64,000 nt of DNA from the NCBI GenBank assembly GCA_032629725.1, contig JAFEVB010000036.1, positions 1,054,001 through 1,118,000 on the forward strand, written 5' to 3'. The DNA comes from Gremmenia infestans. Its lineage: Eukaryota > Ascomycota > Leotiomycetes > Helotiales > Hamatocanthoscyphaceae. The notes below the pieces were generated by a model, which searched no databases, was not told the origin of the DNA, and was given only the letters and a program-made list of their open reading frames with translations. Position numbers and translations under genes: made by a program. The first letter of the stretch is position 1. Each line of letters begins with the position of its first letter. Positions 43,961-52,539 of this stretch are shown piece after piece.

Positions 43961-44802
43961 CATACAAAAAGCGGCACTGACTTTGTTTCAAGTAGGCTAC
44001 TACTCGGGCACATTGGAAAAGTCTCCATCACGAGTACTGTACCCTTCCTTCCCTTGTGTCCACTCCACTCCACCACTGTCCCCGCGTCGTGCATGGCATC
44101 GCCAGCGAATAGCCCGCATTTTGAGGATGGGATACTTGCAGCTTCGCAACTTCGTCCTTTTTCATGACCCGGAAGCCGACCGGCTCCTGCCGAGACGATC
44201 AGGATGCAGGTCTTGTTGATCCGATGTGCATTGCTAACACATTCCTCTATTAGAGCGATATCGTTACCCTTTCTAGATGGGGTGCAGAAAGGGGATATAC
44301 AAGGGAAGTACTTGTACAGTAAGTCCTGTCCTGCATGTTCGCTTGATATCCCGCTCCACGCCTATGATGGCAAAATGAGGCTTCGGGGGTTTGGCTAAAT
44401 CTTGAGATTCTCTATGGATGAATACGATAACATGCAGCCTTCCTGCAGATCATGGACGTACTGTACTGTAGAACAGGTGTCTGCAATCTGGGCAAACGCC
44501 GGTGATCACCAACCGGCTCGGCGCCCAGGCCTCGTGCCCAACTTCGAAACTTGTGGAGTTGTCTAAAAGTGCCAAAGCAGTTCCACAGATCATCCAATTG
44601 ATCAAAGACTAGTGTTTGTAGATCTGAGCCTTTAGGGGACTCGAATTCATGATTTAAAGTTCATCTAAATTGGGAAAATGGAATGCTGTCAGTTTGGAGG
44701 CATATACAGACTCTGTGTGAAACAATACTTCACAAGTCACAACTCTGCCCAGGTACCCTATATATCGGCAGATGCTTGCGCTCACTAGCCTACGGGAAAT
44801 GA

Positions 44803-44934
44803 GCCAACCACTTCCGGCCTACAGGACGCAAGTACCTCATCGTGGAGTCAAACACGGTAGTCAATGATGGCAAGGTAACACTGCCGGAAGGAATCCACCA
44901 CCAGATGTGGGTGTACGGAATGGCCCATAGTTAG
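44803..44934 (+). pseudogene. orphan coding-like fragment
   Basis: A 43-codon stretch between stops with protein-like composition (for example GRKYLIVESNTVVNDGKV then LPEGIHHQMWVYGMAHS). There is no start codon at its head and no acceptable upstream exon or splice site. It may be the 3' end of a decayed gene or a terminal exon I cannot connect. Family not recognised. Confidence 0.3.
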
Positions 44935-45348
44935 CTTATAATAGATATATATAATATATATGCAAGGAGGTTCATACTTTAAGTAATGAATAAAAGACCG
45001 AGAAGATTTAAAAGAAGAAGTGAGATGTAATAAGGCTCTCAGAGCTCAAATTCGTAGATTGAATAGTTTATAATATATCAGGCAGAGTGAGATTTTACAA
45101 AGTAAAAGTTGATGAGATATAATCGATGAACCGCGGGCCTCGGCTTCTACTGTATGGAGATCGGTTAGCGGCTTACCCCGGATCTTCACGAGGGCTTCAC
45201 GACAACATCAGTGAACGGTTTCTCTGGATATCAGTACTTTTGAGGTTGTCACATTTGTCCTCGCAGGAAATTATATTATTCAGACATTGAAGAAGAATTC
45301 TATGCCATCAGATATACATGAACGCAGCTCCGTAGAGCTATCAACACC

Positions 45349-46315
45349 ATGGCTTCCTACAAGCACTTCCTCGTCGATACGCCTTTTCCCTTTGTAGCAC
45401 ATGTGCAAATAAATCGACCGAAAAAGATGAATGCCTTCTTGTTTGTACTCCCTGCCCTTCCCAGCTTCACCCAAGATAAGCCAATTGCTAACATTCCCAG
45501 CGAGGAAATGTGGCTAGAATACAAAACCGTCATGGACACCCTCTCCCTGTCCCCCGACATTCGAGCCATTATTGTTTCCGGCGCCGGAGACCGCGCCTTC
45601 TGCTCAGGTCTCGACGTGCAAGCTGCAAGCCAGAACAGCGTATTGGCACAGAAGAATTCAACACCAATCGATACGGCGCGGAAAGCAGTGGCGATTAAGA
45701 GACATGTGCAGGAGTTCCAGGACTGTATTAGCAGTGCCGAGAAATGCGAGAAGCGTATGTCTAGCCTCAATCTATACTATATGGGGGGAGGGAGATTTGG
45801 GCTGATAAGAAAGGGTTGTAGCGGTCATTTGCGTAATGCATGGAATCGCCTTCGGTCTGGCAATCGACATATCCTCATGCGCCGACATCCGAATCTGCAC
45901 ATCAGACACGAAATTCGCCGTCAAGGAAGTCGACATCGGCCTCGCAGCAGACATCGGAACGCTGTCTCGACTACCGAAAATCGTAGGCAGCTTCTCCTGG
46001 ATAAAAGACGTCTGTCTCTCGGCGCGGATCTTCTCGGGCGATGAGGCGCTGCGGGTCGGGTATGTTAGTTACGCTTTACCGACAAAGCAAGACGCGATAG
46101 CCAAGGCTTTAGAACTGGCGAAGCTGCTGGCGGAGAAGAGTCCGGTTGCTGTGCAGGGTACGAAGGAGCTGCTGAATCATGCGAGGGATAATAAGTTGGC
46201 CGATAGCTTGAAGTATACGGGGGTTTGGAATAGTGCTGCGATTCAGACGACGGATGTGGAGAGGGCTATGCTAAGTGGGCTGAAGAAGACGAGGCCGACG
46301 TTTGAGAAGCTGTGA
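45349..46315 (+). CDS. enoyl-CoA hydratase/isomerase family, dienoyl-CoA isomerase-like
   Basis: Three exons, 45349-45440, 45501-45754 and 45822-46315, give 279 aa; introns of 60 and 67 nt. The crotonase fold is shown by INRPKKMNAF near the start, the oxyanion-hole segment AFCSGLDVQAA (about residue 70), PVICVMHGIAFGLAIDISSCADIRI (second oxyanion hole), and FAVKEVDIGLAADIGTLSRLPKIVG. The acidic residues in the last two segments match the Glu/Asp pair used by delta3,5-delta2,4-dienoyl-CoA isomerases (ECH1/DCI1 type). It ends FEKL, only a weak PTS1 variant, so peroxisomal location is uncertain. It lies next to the dioxygenase-containing region and may or may not belong with it. Confidence 0.9.
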
Positions 46316-46355
46316 TCTGGATGAAAATGATGAAGTTATGATGTAAGAAATCTTT

Positions 46356-46479
46356 ATAACATGTGTTCCCGCTCATTCGTGAATGAAGTTTACTCGTGAA
46401 TCTTAGCGTAGATTCATGACTGAACTGGTTAGATTCATGAATGTGTCAGATTCACGAATGAACCGGAACATGTGTTTAT
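46356..46479. repeat. MITE-like inverted repeat, about 124 bp
   Basis: Left arm (about 46356-46384) and inverted right arm (about 46450-46479) share ATGTGTTCC-like ends and the perfect core CATTCGTGAAT. Internal GATTCATGA units repeat. Target duplication not clear. Confidence 0.55.
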
Positions 46480-46803
46480 GGCATATTTGCTATGTATGCT
46501 TGACAGATTTTGTTCTCCACCTCTTCTTTTTCCGCCAAATTCCCACCATCTCCCGAGTACTATAGCACATATAAGCAGATAAGTATGCTATAGTATTCCT
46601 ATACCTAAGAATCCGCATTATAAATCAATAATAACCTAATCCTAACACTACACCCTAACCTCCTCTATCCATCTATTTCACTCCCTCCTATAAGCAAAAG
46701 ACCTACCAAGCTAAGAAAAGAGACATCCAAGCCGGTAAAAAAGAAGCGGGGGGGAGGGGGCCCCTAAGTCCATACATATCCCACCTAACACGCCCCAAAA
46801 AAG

Positions 46804-46812
46804 AAAAAAAAA
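46804..46812 (-). terminator. Pol III terminator of tRNA-Val
   Basis: Nine consecutive T on the minus strand, 12 nt after the tRNA 3' end, followed by another T6. No run of four T occurs inside the tRNA gene or its two insertions. Confidence 0.75.
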
Positions 46813-46824
46813 GAATTCAATCAA

Positions 46825-46970
46825 TGATCAAGCTGGGGTTCGATCTATAATACTGTTAGTTATAATTACTCTTGAAGGCGAATCAGTTGAAACATACCCC
46901 AGGACCTTCTCGGTTTTGTGTCACAGTAATACTGTTAACGAGATGTGATAACCAACTACACCACCCGACC
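46825..46970 (-). tRNA. tRNA-Val (AAC) with anticodon intron and an extra GT-AG insertion in the T-arm
   Basis: Minus strand. Acceptor GGTCGGG pairs with CTTGATC (three G-T wobbles), D-arm GTGT/TCAC with GG loop, anticodon stem TCTCG/CGAGA, loop TTAACA with anticodon AAC. A first intron of about 20 nt sits after position 37. Variable loop AGGTC and T-stem CTGGG follow. Then a 53-nt insertion (46845-46897) starts GTATGT, holds ATAACTAAC and ends TATAG. Removing it gives a 7-nt T-loop ATCGAAC and the matching stem CCCAG. The result is a complete cloverleaf except A54 in place of T54. The B-box is split. It could be a working gene with an unusual second intron or a pseudogene. A T9 terminator follows. 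Confidence 0.7.
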
Positions 46971-48021
46971 ATTTTAAGATGAGTTTTATTACAACATTAC
47001 TTATTTTGTTATATACGGTACCCCAGCATTGCCGAAGCTACGCTACGCTACCTCGCCGTATATATAGTAGCACAACCACAACCACACCACACAAGTTGCA
47101 TTTGTTTCATTAGGCTAGAAGAAGGAGGAGGGGAGGATAATCTGCTTTGTCGACTGTCGCCGCTCTCAATCTTTATGTAGTCCTACAACGGGGCAAGACA
47201 ATCAATTCTGAGGCACCAATTGTGTCGGTAATCTGATACGAAAACTTCTCGACTTCGCTTCTAACGCAATTAGCATCGGCGCTCTGCTTAGGCGCTGCTC
47301 ACCCTCGCCTTATTCTCGACTTAGGATACGATACTCAGTCACGTTCTTGGTCTCCCTCTAGTTAATCAATCGTGCTTTATTTTATTTTTCGGTCCTATAG
47401 TAGGGTGAATTTCTTCCGAATCTTGCTACCTTTCGTCGCCTATGTATATGAATCTTGAACGAGTCTAAAGGACTCTGCAGCATCGATGTTATCACCCAAT
47501 CTCTGACGCTTGAAAGCATGTTTGGCATCTCCTTTGCAAGTGGTGACTAAGCCCGAGATAAGGCTATCAAGATTTCACATGGTGAATAAGCTCGAGGGAG
47601 GCTGGACCAGCTTCGAGGCGTTGGAAAATACATCGTGGTATGTTGAGACAGCGTCCTTCAAGCTCTCCATCGCATCAGATAAGGAAAAGGACGCAATTCG
47701 TAAAACACCGGCGACGCCTTCCTCACCGGGCCTTGCCAATAGGATTCTTATGTTACAGCGATAGGCAACTGAACGCGTTACGGCAATGGAGCGAAGTTCT
47801 AGATCGATAAGGGTTGGACCAGCGGAACAAACTGAGGGAGGATGGTGACAGCGAGACACTGCTTCACCGGTTAGTAGCGGATTCGATCACCACCGACGCA
47901 CCACAATCTTGAATAAATACAGTACAGAAACCACAGAAAAAGATTTAAAGTTATATTCCCGACGACTGCGGTACATAATTAATACAGACACGCCAAATCT
48001 ATTCCTACAGAGATTCGGACA

Positions 48022-49002
48022 ATGGCTTTCAACGATGACCGGGACAGACCGTTACCTGAAGTGAAGAGCTTCGATAGTGCTACTGTGACAAATGAAGATA
48101 TTGTCGCAGCACTGATAAAAGCCGGTGGATGTGTCATTAAAAACGTACTCACTCTGGATGTTTTGGCTGAAATCGAGAAGGACACGAGAGAGCACATCAC
48201 GGCAGATAAACCTTGGGATGGTACCTTCTTCCCCATTCAAACTCGTCGAGTCAATGGCCTAGCATCAAAATCCAAGATCTTCATGGAGAAGCTAGTGAAC
48301 AACAAGATCTTGCAAGACTGTTCCGAGACCATGTTGTCCAGTACGGTTCAGAATTGGGTCGGTGATGTTTTCGAGACCAGCACATCGCACCCGCAACTTC
48401 ACAACACTATTGTCTTTTCAATTGGCCCTGGAGCTGCTGCACAGCCTTTACATCGCGATGACATGGTACACCATCGTATTCTCCAGCGGAAGGACTCGCT
48501 TGATTACACCGTGGGCCAGGATAGCGCCATTGGCTTCTTCGTTGGGGGAAAGAAGACCTCCAAGGCGAATGGCGCCACGCGATTCATTCCAGGGTCTCAT
48601 CTCTGGGATCATGCCACTCCACCATCGGAAGAACTGGCTGTCTATGCTGAGTTGGAAGCTGGAGATGGGTTCATTATGCTCGCGTCATGTTACCATGGTG
48701 GATCGGCAAACACGACTGAGGATCAAGAACGCTTGGTGTATAGTTGTTTTATGACGAAGGGATATCTCCGTCAAGTAAGAACAGAAGTCTTTCCTTTATC
48801 TGAATGTGACCTAGACTGATGCCCTCAACAGGAAGAAAACCAGTACTTGAACAACAAACCAGAAGTTCTCAACAAATTCTATAACGACGAGATGCTCAAA
48901 CTCATTGGGTACAATCTCAGTGCACCGTTCCTCGGATGGGTCCAGGAGGGCCATCCATTGGCTGCTCTTGGAAGGGAGCAGCCACTGGGAGATATGTATT
49001 AA
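48022..49002 (+). CDS. phytanoyl-CoA dioxygenase (PhyH)-family Fe(II)/2OG oxygenase A
   Basis: Two exons, 48022-48774 and 48832-49002, give 307 aa; the 57-nt intron ends CAACAG. The jelly-roll iron site is intact: H144-x-D146 in PLHRDDMVHH, H225 in SCYHGGSAN, and R237 as the likely 2-oxoglutarate anchor. GATRFIPGSHLWD (about 185-196) and the LRQEENQYL segment resemble fungal specialised-metabolism dioxygenases (AusE/PrhA-type) more than peroxisomal phytanoyl-CoA hydroxylase. There is no PTS signal. Expected reaction: hydroxylation or desaturation of a small molecule. A second, divergent family member lies 0.76 kb downstream on the other strand. Confidence 0.92.
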
Positions 49003-49765
49003 AGTATAGATGTCTGATTTGGCAAGGAAACAGTACATTACATATACTTCTTAAAAGTCATACTAAAGCATGCAATAAACAAGAAACAAGCCTTCTACTT
49101 TGACTCACACATAAGATGCCTATGCGGTTCTATTTGTAATCAGCATTAACATTCATGGGACGGATACGAGCAGATTGCAAATCTGTCTGGGAATGCTAAC
49201 CCCGTATCACTGAATAGGAGCAGAGTTAGGTATTGTACTGAAAGTTAAACGGCAAATGACTGAAACCGCACCCTATTTATTGTTTATTACTTAGACCGCA
49301 CTCCTACCAAAAACGCGTAGTATATCCTCAGCTTACGCTTCTATATTGCACGCATTCTCTGCATCGCACATATTCTCTGCATCACACGCTTTTGACTGAG
49401 CCGGAAGAAAAAAGCTCCGTCCCTATATGCCCCTTCTTAAGCCTAAAATAGCACTAGCGCCTGCGGCTACATCGGCCTTCTAGTAGAGGGCGCGGTCTAA
49501 GTAATAAACAATAAAATAGGTGCGGTTTCAGTCATTTACGAAAGCTAAATTGACAGAGCTACCCTGAAAGCGATTTCTTAATTGCACTTATGACGGTACA
49601 AAACTCGATCCTCGGCAATGGTTATATAAGGACAAGGGCAATCAACGTACAGCAACACACAATTTGACAGTCACCAGTCAAAGATGTTCATTCGCTATCA
49701 TTGGAGTATGATCGGACTTAAGTATTTCCCAGCAAGCTGTCTAAAAGTAACATTATCTTTCCATT
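49003..49765. other. convergent intergenic with MITE, 0.76 kb
   Basis: Between the 3' ends of the two dioxygenase genes; mostly filled by a 284-bp inverted-repeat element. Confidence 0.6.
49254..49537. mobile_element. MITE with about 46-bp terminal inverted repeats
   Basis: The left end (49254-49300) starts AAATGACTGAAACCGCACC and the right end (49492-49537) is its inverse with one or two changes and a one-base shift. The 190-bp interior has no open frame and contains repeated CATTCTCTGCATC-type units. Length, long inverted ends and lack of coding capacity fit a non-autonomous DNA transposon. No convincing target-site duplication seen. Confidence 0.8.
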
Positions 49766-50635
49766 TCAAAGTCCAATCTGCGCTCCAAGCTCTTTCACGT
49801 CAATACACCACAACCCCGGGGAGCCTTTAGGATACACTGATCGAAATCCAACCATCTGCTGGGCTCGTCGAGACATTGCCTTAATCATCTCCATATCGAT
49901 CATAAATGGGTACGCTTCTTCTGGAGTAAGGAATCCTGGTTGGAAGGTGAATGCGCATGCGCGTCGATAAAAGTCTGTGGACTGGTTATGGCCACCACCG
50001 TGACACACCTTTCCATTAATCAAGAGACAATCGCCTTTTCTCATCTCAGCTGGAATCGTCATATCGTGATTTCCGCGGTCGTTAAAATCAGGCCACTTGT
50101 GACTGCCCGGAATAACACGTGTCGCTCCGTTGCGTTCAGTGAAGTCTGAGAGGGCAATCAAAAAGTTGAGAGCGACCTCTGGACCTACCGGTCCCATAGT
50201 AACGAAAGGATGGTGATTTTCCAAGTCACGGTGAAGTGGTTGTGCTGGATTTCCTGGACCGATCTCGATGACCTGCGCTGCACCTAGCCAATAACTGCCA
50301 GATTGCTCTTCGAATACTCGAGACGCGATCTCGTGCACGCTGTCTTTATCTAGAAGTTGCTCGCGGAACGTTTTGCTGTGTGTGACGATATTTGTGAGGC
50401 GTTTTGTGTTGTTGCCGTGGAACTCAGCCCTTTCGAAATTGTCGGGAACCTCATAACCCGGGGCAAGTTTATCCAGTGCTGGATCAAGTTCTGCATTCCA
50501 GGACTCAACCTGAGCAGGTGTAAGGAAGTCTTCGAGAATGACCCCGCCGTCTTCCGAGATAATTTTGAGAATTTTCTCCGTGGAAGATTTGGCAGGAATC
50601 CGGCGAAGGGCCGGTTTGGTATTGGCGGATGGCAT
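49766..50635 (-). CDS. phytanoyl-CoA dioxygenase (PhyH)-family Fe(II)/2OG oxygenase B
   Basis: A single exon of 289 aa from ATG 50635. The iron ligands are H135-x-D137 (PLHRDLENHH) and H212 (CHGGGHN); R224 or R225 probably binds 2-oxoglutarate. NGATRVIPGSHKWPDF is the family signature. It has the same general layout as oxygenase A but low identity and no introns, so the two are not recent duplicates. EIGPGNPAQPLH and the lack of a peroxisomal signal again suggest specialised rather than phytanoyl metabolism. A small TA-flanked transposon remnant sits about 130 bases upstream. Confidence 0.92.
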   Translation of the reverse strand: MPSANTKPALRRIPAKSSTEKILKIISEDGGVILEDFLTPAQVESWNAELDPALDKLAPGYEVPDNFERAEFHGNNTKRLTNIVTHSKTFREQLLDKDSVHEIASRVFEEQSGSYWLGAAQVIEIGPGNPAQPLHRDLENHHPFVTMGPVGPEVALNFLIALSDFTERNGATRVIPGSHKWPDFNDRGNHDMTIPAEMRKGDCLLINGKVCHGGGHNQSTDFYRRACAFTFQPGFLTPEEAYPFMIDMEMIKAMSRRAQQMVGFRSVYPKGSPGLWCIDVKELGAQIGL

Positions 50636-51453
50636 GTTGTTCAATACCGTGTTCTCTTTGAAACGTTCGATGCGTAGACTTTGCTTCGATTGTAACAAAA
50701 GAATTCAAACAACTGTTTTTATCACTGGTGGGTATTAGTAGGATATAGATAGGTGTAAGTACACCTACAGTGGGGTGCAAGGAGTCTAAACCCATGTCTT
50801 TAAGGCTAACTAAGAAAAGTAACAGCTTGACTTCTCTAGCATTAATCTCAAAGACATAAGTTCAAACTTTTTGCACCCCATTGTATTCTGTTTACTTGAA
50901 AGCAGGTATTATCTATGGTAGTAACGGACGCCGAGGTTTGTTGGGGCAGCTCATACCGATCAGCCTTATCGGATCCATCGCCTTGGGGCTTCGCTGTGAC
51001 TTACATTTGACAGCATCGGCGTTAGTTCCCGCAGCGCTGTAGCAATGACGTTCGATCGTTTGCTACTTTCTAGCTGCTTTAAGTGTTTCGCAAGTCATAG
51101 CGAGGCAACAGCTGGACAACCGATGCCGAGGACCTTAGCATCAATAATGCTTCTCCGAGACAAGAAATTAGTTTGGAGTCACCAACTCCGAGCATCATGC
51201 GACAAAGAACAAAGATTGAAAGATTGATAAGCCGTTTCAAAGCAACAGTGGAAATAATTGTTTCTTGTCAATCGAACTTGATTTCTAATCATCAAACTAA
51301 TCTCACCATATCACATCAGAATGTCCCCCGTATGTCTCTTTCTTCACCTTCCCCTTCACATTTGGAAGAGGTCCTAAATTCACTTTCACCTTACCGTCCC
51401 GTTACCAGCGAAGCAAAAAAGATAGCAAGTCAACACACCAACCAGTATATATC
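50636..51453. other. divergent promoter of oxygenase B and NmrA-like gene, 0.8 kb
   Basis: Contains a 116-bp Tc1/mariner-like MITE. Near 51321 an ATG is followed by a GTATGT...CCAG segment that could be a 5'-leader intron. Nothing else seen. Confidence 0.55.
50768..50883. mobile_element. Tc1/mariner-type MITE, 116 bp, with TA duplication
   Basis: Ends are CAGTGGGGTGCAA (left) and the inverse of CAATGGGGTGCAA (right), flanked by TA on both sides (50766-50767 and 50884-50885). The arms extend about 30 bp; their differences are transitions, as expected from repeat-induced point mutation. There is no coding capacity. TA target site and CAGT-type ends fit the Tc1/mariner (Fot1/pogo) superfamily. 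Confidence 0.8.
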
Positions 51454-52374
51454 ATGAAGGTGGCAATTGCAGGTGCCGGAGACTTAGCTCGCTACTTCGT
51501 CGAGGAACTTCTTGCACAGAAGCATGAAGTAGTTGTTTTATCACGCAGTCCAAAACCATGGTTTAATCGCCCAGACTTAAGTTTTCGGATGACCCACTAT
51601 TCCATTCCTTCACTGGTCAAAGAACTCCATGACTGCGAAGGTCTCGTGTCTGCACTCCTCGATTACTCGATGAACAATGTCAATGTCCATGTCGCACTAC
51701 TCGAAGCATGCAGACAGTCTCCAAAATGCAAGCGTTATATTCCATCAGAGTACGGCAGAAATGTTGACGATTTTCCTGACCAACCGGCTTTCTATTTCGC
51801 GAATCATGAACCAGTGCGTAATGCCCTGAAGGAGCAGACGGAAGTAATGTGGACGCTTTTCAACGTCGGATGGTTGACAGATTATTTGGTCCCCTCAAAT
51901 CAGCGGTATATTAAAGACATCGGCGACTATCATCCTCTCAATTTTCAGAATAACACCTTGAAAATTCCAGGCACAGGGACGGAACCCATTGCATTTACAT
52001 CCGCAAGAGATGCTGCAAGGGCGATTTCGCACCTATTCATCACGGACTGTGATCCCTGGGAAAACACCACGTATGTCTGCGGCGAGACGACCACATGGAA
52101 TGACGTTGCCAGATTACTTGAAGGGCGTGGTCATAGACTACGGAAGAGCCATCGATCGGTTGAAGCTCTAGAGAAGCAGATCGCTGACGCCAGGTCCGAG
52201 GATGAAGTCATTGCTGCTCAATATGAAATCTGGTCGATCTCTGGCTCTGGCTTTCTTCCACAGGAGAAATTGAAACGTCAGGCTGATAAGTACTTCAAGG
52301 GCCTGAAGTTCCGGAACGTGGAGGAAATTTTGATGGAGGCAGAGAAGATGATGAACGTTGAGGTTGCTTTGTAG
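51454..52374 (+). CDS. NmrA-like/isoflavone-reductase-like NAD(P)-binding protein
   Basis: A single exon of 306 aa. The Rossmann start MKVAIAGAGDLARYFVEELL and a strand-end SRSP, which could contact NADPH phosphate, open the protein. KRYIPSEYGRNVDDFP (about 88-104) and NHEPVRNALKEQTEVMWTLFNVGWLTDYLVPS match the atypical short-chain reductase group that includes isoflavone reductases and the regulator NmrA. The usual catalytic Lys after the PSE(Y/F)G motif appears replaced in the NHEPVRNAL helix, so reductase activity is not certain. Neighbours (oxygenases, regulator, permease) suggest a metabolic rather than regulatory role. Confidence 0.88.
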   Translation: MKVAIAGAGDLARYFVEELLAQKHEVVVLSRSPKPWFNRPDLSFRMTHYSIPSLVKELHDCEGLVSALLDYSMNNVNVHVALLEACRQSPKCKRYIPSEYGRNVDDFPDQPAFYFANHEPVRNALKEQTEVMWTLFNVGWLTDYLVPSNQRYIKDIGDYHPLNFQNNTLKIPGTGTEPIAFTSARDAARAISHLFITDCDPWENTTYVCGETTTWNDVARLLEGRGHRLRKSHRSVEALEKQIADARSEDEVIAAQYEIWSISGSGFLPQEKLKRQADKYFKGLKFRNVEEILMEAEKMMNVEVAL

Positions 52375-52539
52375 TGCTGTAACCGTCCAGAGCACAAGGT
52401 TCAACTAGAATTCCTTGGAAGCATTCTGGCTCCTACTCACTTCCATCATGGGTTTTATGCTGAACGAACGTCCGGGAAAGATTGTTCAGAAGACGTGTCG
52501 TATTGGCTTCTTCGTATCGGCAAGGCGGGGCCAATGTCG

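Larger units (their letters stand above)
43150..45348. other. intergenic, 2.2 kb
   Basis: Promoter of the fusion gene and of the enoyl-CoA hydratase-like gene. It contains a GCCCT tandem tract and one orphan coding-like frame (44803-44934). Nothing else recognised. Confidence 0.5.
46316..48021. other. intergenic with tRNA-Val and an inverted-repeat element, 1.7 kb
   Basis: Contains a MITE-like palindrome and an interrupted tRNA-Val gene. An 84-codon open frame at 47510-47764 has no family resemblance. The rest shows nothing. Confidence 0.55.

Noticed and set aside
47510..47764. 84-codon open frame near the second oxygenase promoter
   Set aside because: No recognisable family, no neighbouring exon, starts in an ordinary intergenic stretch.
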